Origin: Neodontobutis hainanensis
Lineage: Eukaryota > Chordata > Actinopteri > Gobiiformes > Odontobutidae
DNA length: 64,000 nucleotides
NCBI GenBank assembly: GCA_024349245.1
Contig: JALDNG010000041.1
Location: 7,585,501-7,649,500 of the forward strand
Direction of reading: 5' to 3'
Position numbers and translations under genes: made by a program. The notes below the pieces were generated by a model. It was given only the letters and a program-made list of their open reading frames with translations, had not been told where the DNA came from and did not search any database. This document shows positions 1-13,338 of this stretch, piece after piece (positions within the stretch are counted from its first letter, which is position 1; the number at the start of each line of letters is the position of its first letter).

Positions 1-3000
1 AAACAATTAATTTCCTCACATTCCCATTTCCCCCAAAAATGGCTCAGCTTCCTTGTGGCCTGCCGTGGTCCGGCACATAACAAACTTTAATGTGCAGTCC
101 ATTCTTTCAGTCTAACTCCAGTAGTTTAGTCATTGCAGAGTGGTTGGTCTAAATGTCGGTGTGACTCAGTCGGATCCACAGGCATAGCACAAAGAGACGA
201 CGGGCCAAAAGCTTCCCACTGAGATCCCTGCTGCAGCCTTCAGTCCGGGACAAGGCAGCAATTAGTAATGATTAGTCCTTTGTTTCCGCTGCTAAAGGGA
301 AGCTAACACTATAACTGCATGGGCATAACGTAAACCTCTTTCATGCTCCTTGACAAGATATTGGCAGGGATTTCTCTCAGTAACGTCACCAATTTACGTA
401 CAACAGGGTAAAAAGACTGACCACTGCGCCTGTCTTTGATGCTGCAGTCTGTCGTCCCGTAAGAAACCAGAGCGGCTTCTGTGAAGTTTCTCTAATCTTA
501 CAGTTCTGAATGTGCAAATGTGAATATTGTTCGCTATGTTGTGAGCGAGTTCTATGTGTTATGATACTGACGCAAACTAATTTACCAACAGCAATAAATA
601 GAGGAATCTATCTCTACCAAGGTATTTACACAGTCGAGGAAAGACAAATAAAATATGAGCCTCACACTTATGTGAAATTGAAACCAAAAAGTTTGCCAAA
701 TAAATAAAAAAATTGCATAAATAGACTCCATTTTATACAATCACTATTCTTGCATTGACCGCTATGAGCACATCTACAATAATATGGTGTTGATTTTAAT
801 TAATCCTTCTCTTGCTAGCTCCCATCGTGTGATGACAGCACAGCCAGAAACAGGCCTATCCTATAACAAAAAGTACACATAGATGAAGAATTTAAGTGCT
901 TAAGACTGCCCACAATTCTAGTTTCTTAATCATTATCGCTGGTTCTCAGGGCATTTTATATCTTACATTTGTCCATCTTTTTTGCATCCATCAGTGGTGG
1001 TTAATTTAATTCAGTCTCAAATAAATGGCCCAACTCTTTCACGTTATGGTCATCCAGTCCAGCAAACCTGAAAAATTGAAGAGGACTGGCAATGTTGAAC
1101 CCAACATTTACTTATATTTGGCTTTTCTGAAGTATGTCTTTCCATTTCGAAAATGTCATACTTCGCCACAGTTATAGTTTTGGGAGTATATTGGTAAATC
1201 CACATTCCACATGCCTTTATCAGCATTTATTGACTGTCCTGATTTTGCTTTGAGTTGGCAACTGTGTACCCAGGAGATACCGTTTTCAATTGGGCTTTTA
1301 ACATCAATAGAAAAAGTTTTTATATATATTTATGGAACGTATTGGACTTTATTAACGAGAAGGAGGAAGAGGTTTGTAGTAAGATCAATTGGATAATTTG
1401 CATATTTTTTTTGCACAAAGTTGTTCAGAAAGTGTTGTGAAATCAATAGAAGTGGGAATTGCAGACTCAGACTTCTCACTTCCAACCTTTTCTCATCTGT
1501 CAATCATCTTCCATTAAAACCCTTTACCTTTATCCTGTCTTCTCCTTTTATGTAATTTCTCCTTTGTTCCCAAATGCCCCATTCACAAGCCCCTTATTTT
1601 CATCCATCGCCGCCGTATTGTTATCTCCCTCCCACACCTCCTCTCTGCTGGACCCTGTCAGCCTCCCTTGTTGTTCCTCCCATTCTTCCTCTTACTGCTT
1701 TTCAGAGCTCATATTATCTCTGGTGGTTGACAACTCCTTAGAGCAAGTGGTATAATTGGACGGAGGAAGGTGTTCGCTCTCCGTGAGTCCTACCAAACCA
1801 TGGGCTTTAAGTGCTGAAAGTCACAATCAATGAACAATCCCTTTCCCGCTCCAGCTGTCTTCCCATATTCTTCATCTTTTCCGATTCGTTGCTTAACTCT
1901 CTGCTTAATTAGGCTGCTGCTGACACTTAGCGTTGGCAGTTTATTCACATGCTAAGTCCTTCCTGTGCATGTGAAGCTACGGTATTGATGCGTGTGTGTG
2001 TTTTTCTAATAGAAAAAAGACTATTGTATTGACAAACACGCTAATGAGCTTCATGGCTGACAGATGTGTAGCTAACAAGGTTGTTGTGTTGGCAAAGTTT
2101 GTTTCAAGATCCACCGCCAACAGTGACAACCTTTCAGACTATTGGCAAAGCAGTGGAAGTCAGAAGAGATAACTCGTAGAGTGCAACAGGTTTAGAAAAG
2201 TAAAAAGAAGAATAGTTTAAGATGGATGGCCACACTGCTCAAACAAGAACTAAAACATGATCACGGTGTGTGTTTGGGCATTTAAACCACAGTATATTGT
2301 ATTATTGCAATTATGGTTATATACTTGGCCTATTTCTACTCGTCTTTTTGTCAGGTATATTTATTTAGTTCGGGTAACCACTGGGTTCAATGTGCCTCTA
2401 CTACAAACTGAGCAAACATTTATGAACCTAGATGCCTTGCCATTAGTGAGACTGACCTTGATCTTGAGACTGGTCTTCAGACTTTTAAAGGTCTTGGGTA
2501 ATGCCAACCAAGACCACAACAGATGTATTTGTCTACATCATACTTTTGATAGAAAATCTTCTTTTATAAATATCAATACACCCGCCATGAGTTTGCAATA
2601 AAACTGGACTTGGACTTTTGGATTTTATATCTGTTCACTGGTATTTATTACAAGGTCTTATCACAATATTAAACATCTAGTCACATTTCATTTTTGGCAT
2701 TTTAGTTTATTAAGATGAAGTTGAATAAAGGCAGTTTCCAATTTTAGTCATTTCTAGATTCCCCATGGCATTGTTTCTGATGTAGAAAACCGCTTGTTTT
2801 CTCATTTGAGTTTTCTCATTTCAAAACAAAAAATGTCCAGAAAGTACACAGATGAAAAACTCGCTTCTCTTTTGAGAATTCCTAATGTGCTTTTTATGAA
2901 ACAAGCTAAACCAAAAAGCTTATGTTGACTCATTTTGTTTTTTTGTTTTTTTTTTTATAAACTAGGCTCTTTGTGTTTTATCATATTCATAAACTTTACT

Positions 3001-4019
3001 AACCCTCTAAGACCAGAATGACAAATATTTTACCAACTGACCGTTTCAAAAAAATAAAGGGTTATTTAAATGATATATTACTCATGATATAGTCCCTAAT
3101 AACCAGTGCCTCTAGTGTAGTCTTGTGTCAGATAGTTATATCATTTACTTAAGGAGCATTTGACAACTCAATGAAGGCCTATGGAACTCAGTTGTGAAAT
3201 AGAAACAACAGTAACGACCAGAGAAACCTGAATGCTCAGAGTACAGTCCTGTATATGATTAGTGAAGTACATTGGTTTTCAGCTTGTACTTAAGTGCAGG
3301 AAATTGTCAAGCCCTATAGCTACCAGAGCCATGGGGCGTCCCTGGAGCTGCTCAGGAAACAACAGGCGTCCTAACACGTACATACATACAAAGTGTGTTG
3401 GTGCTTACACACCCGTCAGACGCTCACAGGTCCCTTTCGACATCTCTCTTCATAAGACCTGTCATACTTTGACCGGAACTCATTTACCACAGCCCCAGGC
3501 TATCAACATCAACCATGGCCCCCCTCTCTTCTCTGAAGCCCCCACACAGCAGTCCTCATCAGCTCCACTCCTTTCTGCTGCCTGTCTCTTACCCTTAGTC
3601 TGACTCTCATGCTAACATACTCTCTATTTTAAAAATCTGAGGTATTCTCAGCTGTAATTAAATTCATTTTATCAATCACTGTATGCTGTGTTTCAAATTG
3701 GTGTATGAATTCATTATTTATTTATGTTTTTGTGCCAGGATAGGATTAAAGTAGAAAATGACGATCGTGACAGCTTGTGGCTTTAATAAACACTATGTTC
3801 TGACTCTGTTGGGAGGATATTAAAGGCAGTCATAGTTAATCAGCACTCAGTTTTAAATTAACTTATTAACTTTATTTGCACTGCACCTACTGTGAAATAC
3901 TGTTGTTCCTTCAAGCTGTGTTTCCAACTGACTTTACTGAAGACAATTTAAATAATTTAACAGTTGGAAACAAATCTTGTTTAATTTTTTTTTTTATGAT
4001 TTATCATATCAATATTGTC
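1..4019. other. non-coding flank, no gene seen
   Basis: AT-rich vertebrate-type non-coding DNA. The open frames here (for example 2257-2601 and 3262-3603) have no recognisable domains and no convincing splice-site flanks. No tRNA, rRNA or transposase was seen. Short T and GT runs occur near 1990 and 2938. Confidence 0.6.
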
Positions 4020-4023
4020 TAGA

Positions 4024-4300
4024 ACAGCCGTGGGCAAACTAAGGCCCGGGGGCCACATACGGCCTGTTCGGTTGTTTGAGCTGGCCCGCCAAGCATTTAC
4101 TTATATTTTATTAATGATTATACTATATTTTGCATATATTTTTTCTTTTCCTTCAATATTCTGCATTGATTAGTTGATTCCAATACGACATACATAAACT
4201 AAATACCTTTCTTTAAAAAAATGTACTAGTGAGTTCCCTGTGTTGGCCCTTCCTTCCACAAGAATACCCAGTTTTAATGTGGCCCTTGGGGAAAAAAAAA
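4024..4300. mobile_element. hAT-like non-autonomous transposon remnant
   Basis: The left part begins with cagccgtgggcaaactaagg followed by a GGCCC-rich stretch, a terminal motif common in vertebrate hAT/Charlie-type elements. A related 'tgtggcccttggg' occurs near 4279 and may be the degraded opposite end. No transposase is present. The family name is inferred from the terminal motif only. Confidence 0.4.
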
Positions 4301-5439
4301 TCTTTTAATTTCTAATTCAACATGACTAAATACATACAGTCTCATATTAAAACTTTTTATTTATTAATAAAAGAAAGACTTTTCATTAAAAAAATATTTA
4401 GTAAAATATTTCTGCATAAATGATGTTTGGAGAATTCAAATGTGTTAACAGTGAAACATATTTTCATTATATTTATTAGACTTTCACAGTTTCAGGAGAA
4501 TAAAGCATGTTCCTTATTTCTACCTTACCAAATGATTTAGGAATGTTTCTTTAGTGAAAAGGTTAGATTATGCGTCACTTTCTTTGTGGAATTGATTTAA
4601 TGTTTTAACTTTCCACAAGTAAAAACTGCTTTTGCAAAAGTCTCCATCATTCTTAAAATACTTCCTCAGTCCCACTGTTAAGACCCAAATTGAGTGTTAG
4701 AGTGCCCTTCAACAAAAGAAAGCCATATTTGAAGTGTGTTGTATAAAAACATCCCACAGCATAACACCGCGCTCCTCCGGTGCCTTATACTTCCCACTTA
4801 CCTGTGGCCTTAAGTCTAAAAGCTGATTAAATGGCATTTTCCTTCACAATAGCACCACCTTGTTGCTCCATTTACAGTGTCCTCCATCCTGGAGCTCCAT
4901 GCTTTGCCACTGTAATGACTCAATTCCCCCTCTGGCATGGCAGCCTCTCAGGGATCAATAAAGGTAATCTTATGTTGCTTTACCTTATCTCACCAGGATC
5001 CCAGCCTCATTAATTCATGCTGGAACCTCAGCCATATGGCCCAAAAATGTGTCTGAGGCTGAGCTCTGGTGGCACAAGTGGAAATATGTTTTAATAAATC
5101 TCAATCTGAGACTCGCTGGGAGTACATTTCTCATTTGTGCCCTACACTCAAAGCACTTTAATATCCCATGAGTTTGAGGAAGCCACAGGGCGTCAAGTCC
5201 ATCTGCCAGACAACTGTTCCTGTTACAAAACCCTGCTTTTCCACTTGAAACAATACACGGTAGCAGCAGCAAAAGACAAAGATACAAAGACAATCATTCA
5301 TGATCTGCTTGAAAAATAACAAGCTTTTGTGATTAAAATGTTTTTGAGATAAAGTGATGTGGCCATTGGCTAAACTGGGAGGGGAATCCCAAAAAAGGCT
5401 GATATTAAAATCATATTTTTGAACTTAAGATGTCACCAA
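4301..5439. other. non-coding, nothing recognised
   Basis: No exon, RNA gene or repeat family could be supported. Open frames at 4831-5013 and 5015-5293 look random. Confidence 0.5.
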
Positions 5440-5835
5440 GGGTGGACGTGGCAGAGTGGTTAGCACTCCTGCCTTTCAGCAAGAAGGTCATGAGTTCAAA
5501 ACCCGGCCTAAAAAAAACATTCTCGGCTGAGTCTGGTCTTTCTGTGAGGAGTCTGCATGTCCTCGGCGTGTTACCGTGGGTTCTCTCCGGGTACTCCGGC
5601 TTCCTCCCACCGTCCAAAGACATGCATGTACAGGTTAATCTGCAACTCTAAAGTGTCTCTAGTGAATGAATGTGAGAGTGAATGGTTGTCTGTCACTGTC
5701 TGTCTCTATATGTCAGCCCTGCGACTAACTGGCCACTGTCCAGGGTGTACCCCGCCTCAGGCCCAAAGCTGCCGGGATAGGCTCCAGTCACCCGTGACCC
5801 CTAACGGGACAAAGCGGTAGAAAATGAATGAATGT
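5440..5835 (+). mobile_element. tRNA-derived fish SINE
   Basis: The head resembles a tRNA gene: an A-box-like gtggcagagtggttagcact (about 5448-5466) and a B-box-like gagttcaaaacc (about 5492). The body carries phrases typical of a very common teleost repeat (gggttctctccgggtactcc, gacatgcatgtacaggttaa, gggataggctccag), and the tail ends in a gaatgaatg repeat. It is a retroposed element, not a tRNA gene: the tRNA body is incomplete and the open frames across it are accidental. Confidence 0.8.
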
Positions 5836-6794
5836 CACAAAGGTTGGAATAATTAAATCATTGGTTTATCTCATCTCAGTTTCTATAGATTTATTATTAA
5901 GATGCATTATGTGCACAATGTTACTACTCTGTTAACACTTTGGTCTTAGTTCTGGTTTTAGCAGCAAAATATTAGGAAAATATTATTTGACCCTGTTTCT
6001 ACTAGAATAATTCTATTCTAAATAACATAAAGTTCTTAATTTAATGGTCCATTTTTATAACGCTCACATAGAATAATACATTTGGAACAGTGAAGAATGG
6101 AGCTGTAACAGCAGCTCACAGGAGCTTTTACCACAATGTGTGGTTGAGCTGTGTGTGGCAGAATGAGTTCAGCAATCAGAGCGGATGATGAAGGCCAGCC
6201 TCTGTTCCCTCGATGGGCCAGAGCTAAAGCACTTGAGGAGCCTCAGAAGAATCCCCTCCAAGATGTTATTGGGCATGACCTAGAACTAGAGAAACTAGAG
6301 CATGAAGTTACTTAAAATTATTAGGGCAGATTTTAAACTTTAAAATTAAAGAGTAGTAGTAGTATTAGCTCAACCTCCTACTGTCTCTTAATCAAATGGG
6401 TCAATTGATAAAGATTCCCTAAGACACAAAAGAAACCATATACAAAACTCTCAAGTTGAGGTTAGGGGAGCATTGACATTCTAATTTGTAATGTACATTT
6501 TACATGCAGTAATATACTGAACAGTAAGAGCAGGCAAGGCCAACCAAGTGTCATCCTCTGCTTCTTTAAAGCCTATTTTAATACCTGAAGGGCTGACACA
6601 AAAATGAAAGAACCCGTGAATCCCACAGACTAGCTGTGAATCTGGGGTAAATTCAAGGCTCTTTGTTCTCTTATAATAAATAGTTTGGGCAGGAACAGTG
6701 CAGGTCAGGCATCTATTGCCAAAAAGTGTATGAACTGTATCAAGTACCCATCAGCCATTGGTTTAATCAGCATGTTTTGGTGTTGGTAGGGAAA
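5836..6794. other. non-coding, nothing recognised
   Basis: No coding or repeat signal could be supported here apart from a short agt trinucleotide run near 6350. Confidence 0.5.
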
Positions 6795-6905
6795 ACCCGA
6801 GCACCCAGAGGAAACCCACCCCAGCACAGGGAGAACATGCAAACGCCACACAGAAAGGCCTCGTTGGGCCGGGGGTCAAAGCATGGACCTTCTTGCTATG
6901 CCACT
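6795..6905 (-). mobile_element. SINE fragment, reverse orientation
   Basis: The plus strand reads gagaacatgcaaacgccaca followed by cagaaaggcc. This is the reverse complement of the conserved body of the SINE family at 5440-5835. Head and tail are missing, so it is a truncated copy. Confidence 0.6.
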
Positions 6906-9900
6906 ATTAGCATTAGATGATATGAAATACATACAGAATTTAAATCTTAAAAAGCTGTACAATAATTGTTTTTTGTTTATTGCAAACAGCATATGAGTTT
7001 ACCTTCAGCCTCTCATAACAGATTACGCTCCTTTTTATTTCATCATTTATTGCAATTAATGGCAATGCATATTTGTTCACTTAAAATATGAGGTAGCGGG
7101 GGACTCTCGTCTGCACACTGACAAACATGACATGATGCAAAAAGTATCTCCTACAATCTTATTTTGAAAATCCACACTATATCCATTTAAAGACCACTGT
7201 AGTATGTGTTGCTGTTTGTTTGATGTGTTTCTAGGTGTTTGGGCCAATGACTGTTTATTAAACTGCACAGTCACCTCATGCAGTAATACATTATTTTATT
7301 AGAACTATGACAGTTAACATAAGTATAATACTTATTTAAGTGTAGTCTGCAATAACTGCTGGTAAAAACCCAAGTCTGAAGTTTTGATTCATTAGCGGCA
7401 GTGCTCCCTGATTTGTGTTCCCTCAAATTAAATTGATCTTTTGTGCTTTCGTTTTAGATAATGGCTTGTTGGCTAAAGCAGAGACCATTTGCCAAAGATA
7501 TGAGTAGCTTGTTTTATTCCATTTACATCATAAAAGGTCTAACAGAGTTAACGCGCTAATTAACCCTGTTACTTTTTGGCTGCTCCTCGCTGTCACAGTA
7601 ATAAGTCAAGGAGGCTAATTAACCTCCTCTTTGCATACTCGGACACACACTCCCGCACACAGAGGCACATGCATGAGTCATTCTGTCGGTGGGATTGCTC
7701 TCTTTAGATGGCTAGCACCGGGCCGCACTCCTCTCAGGTCAGCTGAACTTTCGCCTTCTGTCTTGGTGCAGAGTCAAACCAGCTAATCTTTCACCACCAG
7801 CCTCCCAAACAAAGTCAACACAGCTGCCTACTCCATTTACCTTGTTAGCTAACTGACAGGGGTTGTCTGGCCCGCAGCTTAACGCCTTAATGAGCAGAGA
7901 GCCTTGTTAGAGCCGTGCGAATGGTGAGAGACAAATGAGCTTGTTAAGTTCAGGCTATGCATATTCTTAATTAGCCTGTTGTAGTGTGTTTGATAGTGCA
8001 ATCATTCTATATGTGTGAGAGCAGAGGAGGAACTGTGTGCATGTAACATTAAAACTATTTAAATTCATGTCTGCTTGTTTGTGTGGATTTCACAACATGG
8101 CCACAGTTTAAAGACAAATAACTAAATAAGCAACTAAGCATAGCACAGAACTCTGAATTACAATTCATATGTGTCTTTAGTGTACCTCACAAGCTACCTT
8201 TCCCTCTACAGCAGTGCCGAGATATTTGAATAGATTTTATGGCAAAGGAAACTACTGTTAGCATCAAAAGAGGCGAGGGCAAATAAGAGCACTACAGTAG
8301 CTCATGACTCCATCTAGTGGTTTAAACTGACATCACACAAGGAGAGTAATAGAGAGTAATGCACAAACCAGCTGAGGCTTCCATCCTCCACTTACAGCCG
8401 CATGCAGCCCCTCCAGATAAAGTCATGGAGGAAGTGCATTTGTGAAAGACTATATCTCAGTTGGTGCACATTTAGTGTTGATGAATAAAGTTATATGACA
8501 GGAACAGGAACACCAAATAAAGAAGGTAAATAGTCATGTAAACAACATGAAAAATACATCAAACCTAATAATGAAAAATAACAATTCAGTTCTAAAGCTC
8601 AGGATTCAACAACATCCTAATCAGTGTCTTTCAAACATTTAACAAACATTAATGAAGAATGTCAGCAGTTAATAATGTTACAAATGGCCATTCTTGTGCT
8701 TGTTGTTGATGGTAACGGTTGAAAGTTAAATAATAAATCTATCGACAGCAGATGGCAGTGGAGTGAATTGTAACACAACATTAGCCATTAGTTATGTAGA
8801 AGGAGTCTTTTTAAAATAAAATATTTGAAAATGTTTTGCAAACAGAAATGCATGGATATTCATTTCGGAGCCTGTTTCCCTCAATATGCAACATTTGAAA
8901 GCAGAGAAAATGACAGTTTTCTTTCCTTCATCTTTAAACCACTCTCCAATCTTCTGCTCTTTAATGACTTTTTGAGACAATGTCTACAGCCTTGATGTGG
9001 ATTTAAAACACAACCTTTTATCCTTTATTCTGACTGAAGTGTAGCTCTCTGTTTTGTAGACTGATTTTGTAAGTTTAGACATTTTTAGAATGATCTGACA
9101 TTTTTCAAGGCTTCTGTAAAGTAAAAAAAATATTGGCCTTTTCTGGTACGTATAGAATAAAGTTAGATATTATCTTCTGTAAATTGCACGTTTCATTATT
9201 CAATCAGTAGATGCATGTTATTTTTTCATCAGACCATGGCCCAGACGGCGAAAAAGTGTTGTGTAGAAAGTATTGAAGAACATAATATCATATTAAATGG
9301 ACAATAAAAGCAGAGGTTTGGTCAATAATAAATGATCCAATATGTAAACGTTAAAAACACAAGTAATGTACAGTATTGAATTAACATATAGTAGTTAAAA
9401 ACCTTTCTAAACAAAACAATCAAGACATCAGTCCCTTGGTCACAAAACTTGCTTTGTCACAGCGTCATTATTAAATCAATCCAAATAATAATGTAACATT
9501 TAGACTTGGATTACATCTGATTTAGTCCAGGTTTCATTTGTAATAATTCAGTAGTGGCTTAAACCATAATTTTGCTTTTTTGTGGAATAGGCCCAGTCCC
9601 GGGACTGTATGAAGCTAGCCAACCCCGAATATGTCTCTCATACCTGGTTAAACAAACCCCTGGAAAAGTGGTATCTCAAAGTGGGGTGGCTTCCTCTGTG
9701 GAGCTCACGTGAAACCGTATTATCCACATTTATCAACTAATCACACTGACATGACTGAGAGAGTTTATACAAAGAGTCACACTAGAGTTACACAAGAGAA
9801 ACTACACAAAACTCATGAAAACAGCGCCATAAACATCACATATGCACCAGGTAAAGTCTAACAACTACAAATAAATGTGGAGAGAGTCTACTGTTTAAAT

Positions 9901-11494
9901 GTTGCATTAAAATCTCAATATAAAGCAGTGTAAGTTACAACTTTATCAACTTTATCTCCTTACAAGGTTGTCAGTGTGTGCCACTTCTGCAGATATTCTT
10001 CTATTTTTTCTGCCCTGGCAGACTGGCAGCTAGTTTTTCTTTGCTGATTGATCAATGGGTTGCATTTCTATCCTTTATCTTCATCTTAACCTGCTCCAAA
10101 GATATTTAGTTGCCATGGTGATCTACCTTTATACAAAGTGAACCTTATTGTACCTCACTAACTACTTTATTCAGCTTCGTACTTCAGGGACCAAGGTTAG
10201 TGCTGGAATAGTTATTGTTTAGTTCTTGTTTATTCTGGTTTAGGATGGTTCAGTTCTGATTTGGTTCTGGTTTAGTCCTGGTTTGGTTCTTTAAGCCATT
10301 TTCACTATTTATTGTAGGACATTCTTCTAATCAACACTATATACAAATAATATACAAATAAACCTTTGTCATTTGCTTAAATCATCAAAACAATTAAAAA
10401 ACATTTCATGGAGCTGTCAATAAAAAAAGAGAAATTATTTGTGCCACCCCTGTCTCCAAACCCTTGTGAAAAAGAGTGGAAAGGTTTGGCTGAACCTGAA
10501 GCACTCGCCTGTGGCTACATGGGAGGCACTTTTAAATTAGCTGCAGTGGTGGTGCAGTCCCTTTTTCTGCTGCCTGCCTCACATCTCGGGGAATTGAGAC
10601 CTTTAGTGGGCTCACTGTAATTGGATGAGGCTACCCTTGGAGTCCCTGCTGCTTTAAATAGAAACACGCTTATCGTTTACTGGGGGTATAATGCATGTCC
10701 ACAAATGCAAACAAGCCACTGTATTCATCTCATTACCTAAGTTTCATCCAACATAATCAGTGTGTGAAGTTATTTGTGCCCTGAACCTAAGCTATAATCC
10801 TCTGTATGTGTCTCCCCTCCCGGCTGGTGCATGAAATGAAATAGTTCAGAACAACACAATCAATCAGTGGACATTTATTTATTTTTTAAGAGAGTAACAG
10901 AGAAGGCAATGTGATGTGTGGAAAGTTGAGGACTGTGACTGACGTCCTTGTTAGTTGAGAAAAAGTGCCAGGAGGGTCAGTCTCGCCACAGGTGAACAAG
11001 ATCACAACACACCAATTCTGAAGAGAAGAAAACACATCTGTTGTTATGACAACGTAATTATACACACTTATAATATCCCATTTCTCTAAATAAGTCCACC
11101 GTTTACATATAATCCTCTGAAAAACACACTCTTTTATTGGTGGCGACTGGTTTTGATGAAAAGCAGCTGCTTCTAAACCATGCTTGTGCCATTTTTATTC
11201 ACTCTCAAGGACACTCAGATAAAAGTATGTAAATTGTACAGCCTCTGATAGCGAGGGACATAACCCTCATTAACATGTATGACATCATTTCACTGAGATG
11301 GTGATAAATCACAGTGTAAGCAAAGCCTGTAACAGGCTCCCTGTGGTAATTATGGAGTGGGCCTTTGAAGCAAATAATAGTTTAAATCCCCCATATTTGG
11401 AGAGATAATACCCAAAAACAATCTGCTCCCTCCCCTCCGTCTGAAATGTGAGCAAATTGACTGTTTATTTTTCTTTGCCGAACAAATACAATGT
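6906..11494. other. non-coding flank with conserved-element-like segments
   Basis: No gene found. Three segments look compositionally unlike the decayed surroundings, with dense TAATTA/CTAATT homeodomain-type cores or GC-balanced unique sequence: about 7540-8000, 10480-10680 and 11110-11360. They could be conserved non-coding enhancers, but this is appearance only; no alignment was possible. A GGTTYTGGTTT-like low-complexity patch lies near 10200-10290. Confidence 0.35.
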
Positions 11495-11498
11495 GTTC
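11495..11498. repeat. target-site duplication, left copy (GTTC)
   Basis: GTTC directly precedes the TG of the 5' LTR, and the same GTTC directly follows the CA of the 3' LTR at 30042-30045. A 4-bp duplication fits foamy-type integrases. Confidence 0.85.
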
Positions 11499-11942
11499 TG
11501 TAGTGAATACGGAAGATTAAGTGGAACTTCGAGGACCAAGGAGGACAGATCCACACGGAAACTGTGTTAAAAGTGAAGACTAGTAAATAATTAAAAATAA
11601 TGAGTAAAATGCTTAAGAGTAATGTCAGAGTTAAATGTATTTCAATGATGTTTTGGAAGTGTGAAAGAAAATGTTTTATGCAAAATGCAAAATGTTTTAA
11701 GTGTAAAAGACAACCAGGAGTTAAAGTTAAGTAGGCCTAGAATCAGCAGGTTAGAATATAGGTCAAATTTTGTCTGTGAGCAGAGAACAGGAAGTCATGA
11801 CATGCAGTGACACACACAGAGTTTTGGACGACAAATACACACAAAGCTCACAAAGACAGGTCACAGAAGTTTACAGAAGACCCAGTGTCCTACTTACAAG
11901 AGTTCACAGAGTTTAAAAAATCTTGTCAGAGCGCATGTGTGT

Positions 11943-11950
11943 TGACGTCA
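11943..11950. promoter_or_regulatory. palindromic CRE (TGACGTCA) in U3
   Basis: A perfect cAMP-response-element octamer about 25 bp upstream of the TATA box. CREB/ATF-family factors bind this sequence. The segment containing it (about 11909-11952) is absent from the 3' LTR. Binding is inferred from the motif only. Confidence 0.6.
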
Positions 11951-11970
11951 CGACTACACCCTGTCCAGAT

Positions 11971-11980
11971 GGTATAAAAG
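11971..11980 (+). promoter_or_regulatory. LTR TATA box
   Basis: ggtataaaag is a strong TATA box in the right place for LTR transcription. Initiation is expected near 12000. The same box is kept in the 3' LTR at 28293-28302. Confidence 0.75.
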
Positions 11981-12120
11981 GAAGACTTGAGACTAAGACA
12001 AATGGGTCTTGCTGCCTACTTTGATTCAAGGACAATCCTGTATCAAAGCTAGAACGGCATAAACCCCACTTCTGCTCTTTCTTCTAAACTCTTTCTTCTA
12101 AACTCTGTATCACTTGCTTT

Positions 12121-13120
12121 TGTGTTCTTTGTGTGTGTTAAACAGTCTTCCCCGAAGGAATTGAATTTCCGGGTAGGGTTAAACAGTCTTCCCCACGGAG
12201 CCTAAAAACTTCGGTTTGGGTTGAATCTGAAGACGATAAGACTTTTGTGTTCTTTGTGGGTGTTAAACAGTCTTCCCCGAAGGAATTGAATTTCCGGGTA
12301 GGGTTAAACAGTCTTCCCCACGGAGCCTAAAAACTTCGGTTTGGGTTGAATCTGAAGACGATAAGACTTTTGTGTTCTTTGTGTGTGTTAAACAGTCTTC
12401 CCGAAGGAATTGAATTTCCGGTAGGGTTAAACAGTCTTCCCCACGGAGCCTAAAAACTTCGGTTTGGGTTGAATCTGAAGACGATAAGACTTTTGTGTTC
12501 TTTGTGTGTGTTAAACAGTCTTCCCCGAAGGAATTGAATTTCCGGGTAGGGTTAAACAGTCTTCCCCACGGAGCCTAAAAACTTCGGTTTGGGTTGAATC
12601 TGAAGACGATAAGACTTTTGTGTTCTTTGTGTGTGTTAAACAGTCTTCCCCGAAGGAATTGAATTTCCGGGTAGGGTTAAACAGTCTTCCCCACGGAGCC
12701 TAAAAACTTCGGTTTGGGTTGAATCTGAAGACGATAAGACTTTTGTGTTCTTTGTGTGTGTTAAACAGTCTTCCCCGAAGGAATTGAATTTCCGGGTAGG
12801 GTTAAACAGTCTTCCCCACGGAGCCTAAAAACTTCGGTTTGGGTTGAATCTGAAGACGATAAGACTTTTGTGTTCTTTGTGTGTGTTAAACAGTCTTCCC
12901 CGAAGGAATTGAATTTCCGGGTAGGGTTAAACAGTCTTCCCCACGGAGCCTAAAAACTTCGGTTTGGGTTGAATCTGAAGACGATAAGACTTTTGTGTTC
13001 TTTGTGTGTGTTAAACAGTCTTCCCCGAAGGAATTGAATTTCCGGGTAGGGTTAAACAGTCTTCCCCACGGAGCCTAAAAACTTCGGTTTGGGTTGAATC
13101 TGAAGACGATAAGACTTTTG
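12121..13120 (+). repeat. eight tandem 125-bp repeats in the 5' LTR
   Basis: Unit starts fall at 12121, 12246, 12371, 12494, 12619, 12744, 12869 and 12994, each beginning tgtgttctttgtg. The period is 125 bp, except the third unit (123 bp). Each unit holds two gttaaacagtcttcccc half-sites 40 bp apart and a potential stem GGAA/TTCC extended by CCC/GGG. The array lies downstream of the TATA box and upstream of the poly(A) signal, so it should sit in R and appear at both ends of viral RNA. It does not resemble a CRISPR array: there are no unique spacers. Confidence 0.93.
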
Positions 13121-13338
13121 TGTACTTTAAATCTTTACAACTAAATACTCTCATTTCTATGCTCTAATTTCTATAACTAACTTCAACAACTCACTTGTAA
13201 CGCACACTCTAAACACCTCAGAAACAACAAATTTTAATATTCAAGTTGAGGGCATATAACTAAGTTATATTGTAAGGTGTAAGATGTTATGTTGTGATCA
13301 AGGAAGTTAATTTACTGTAACTTTTGTTAAATCATTGT

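Noticed and set aside
1459..1755. 98-aa Ser/Pro/Leu-rich ORF
   Set aside because: Low-complexity pyrimidine-rich DNA with no exon signals.
5440..5520. tRNA gene with A and B boxes
   Set aside because: The tRNA-like head continues into a SINE body and tail; no complete cloverleaf was seen.
12121..13120. CRISPR-like regular repeats
   Set aside because: Whole 125-bp units are identical and contiguous with no unique spacers, and they lie in an LTR of a eukaryotic provirus.
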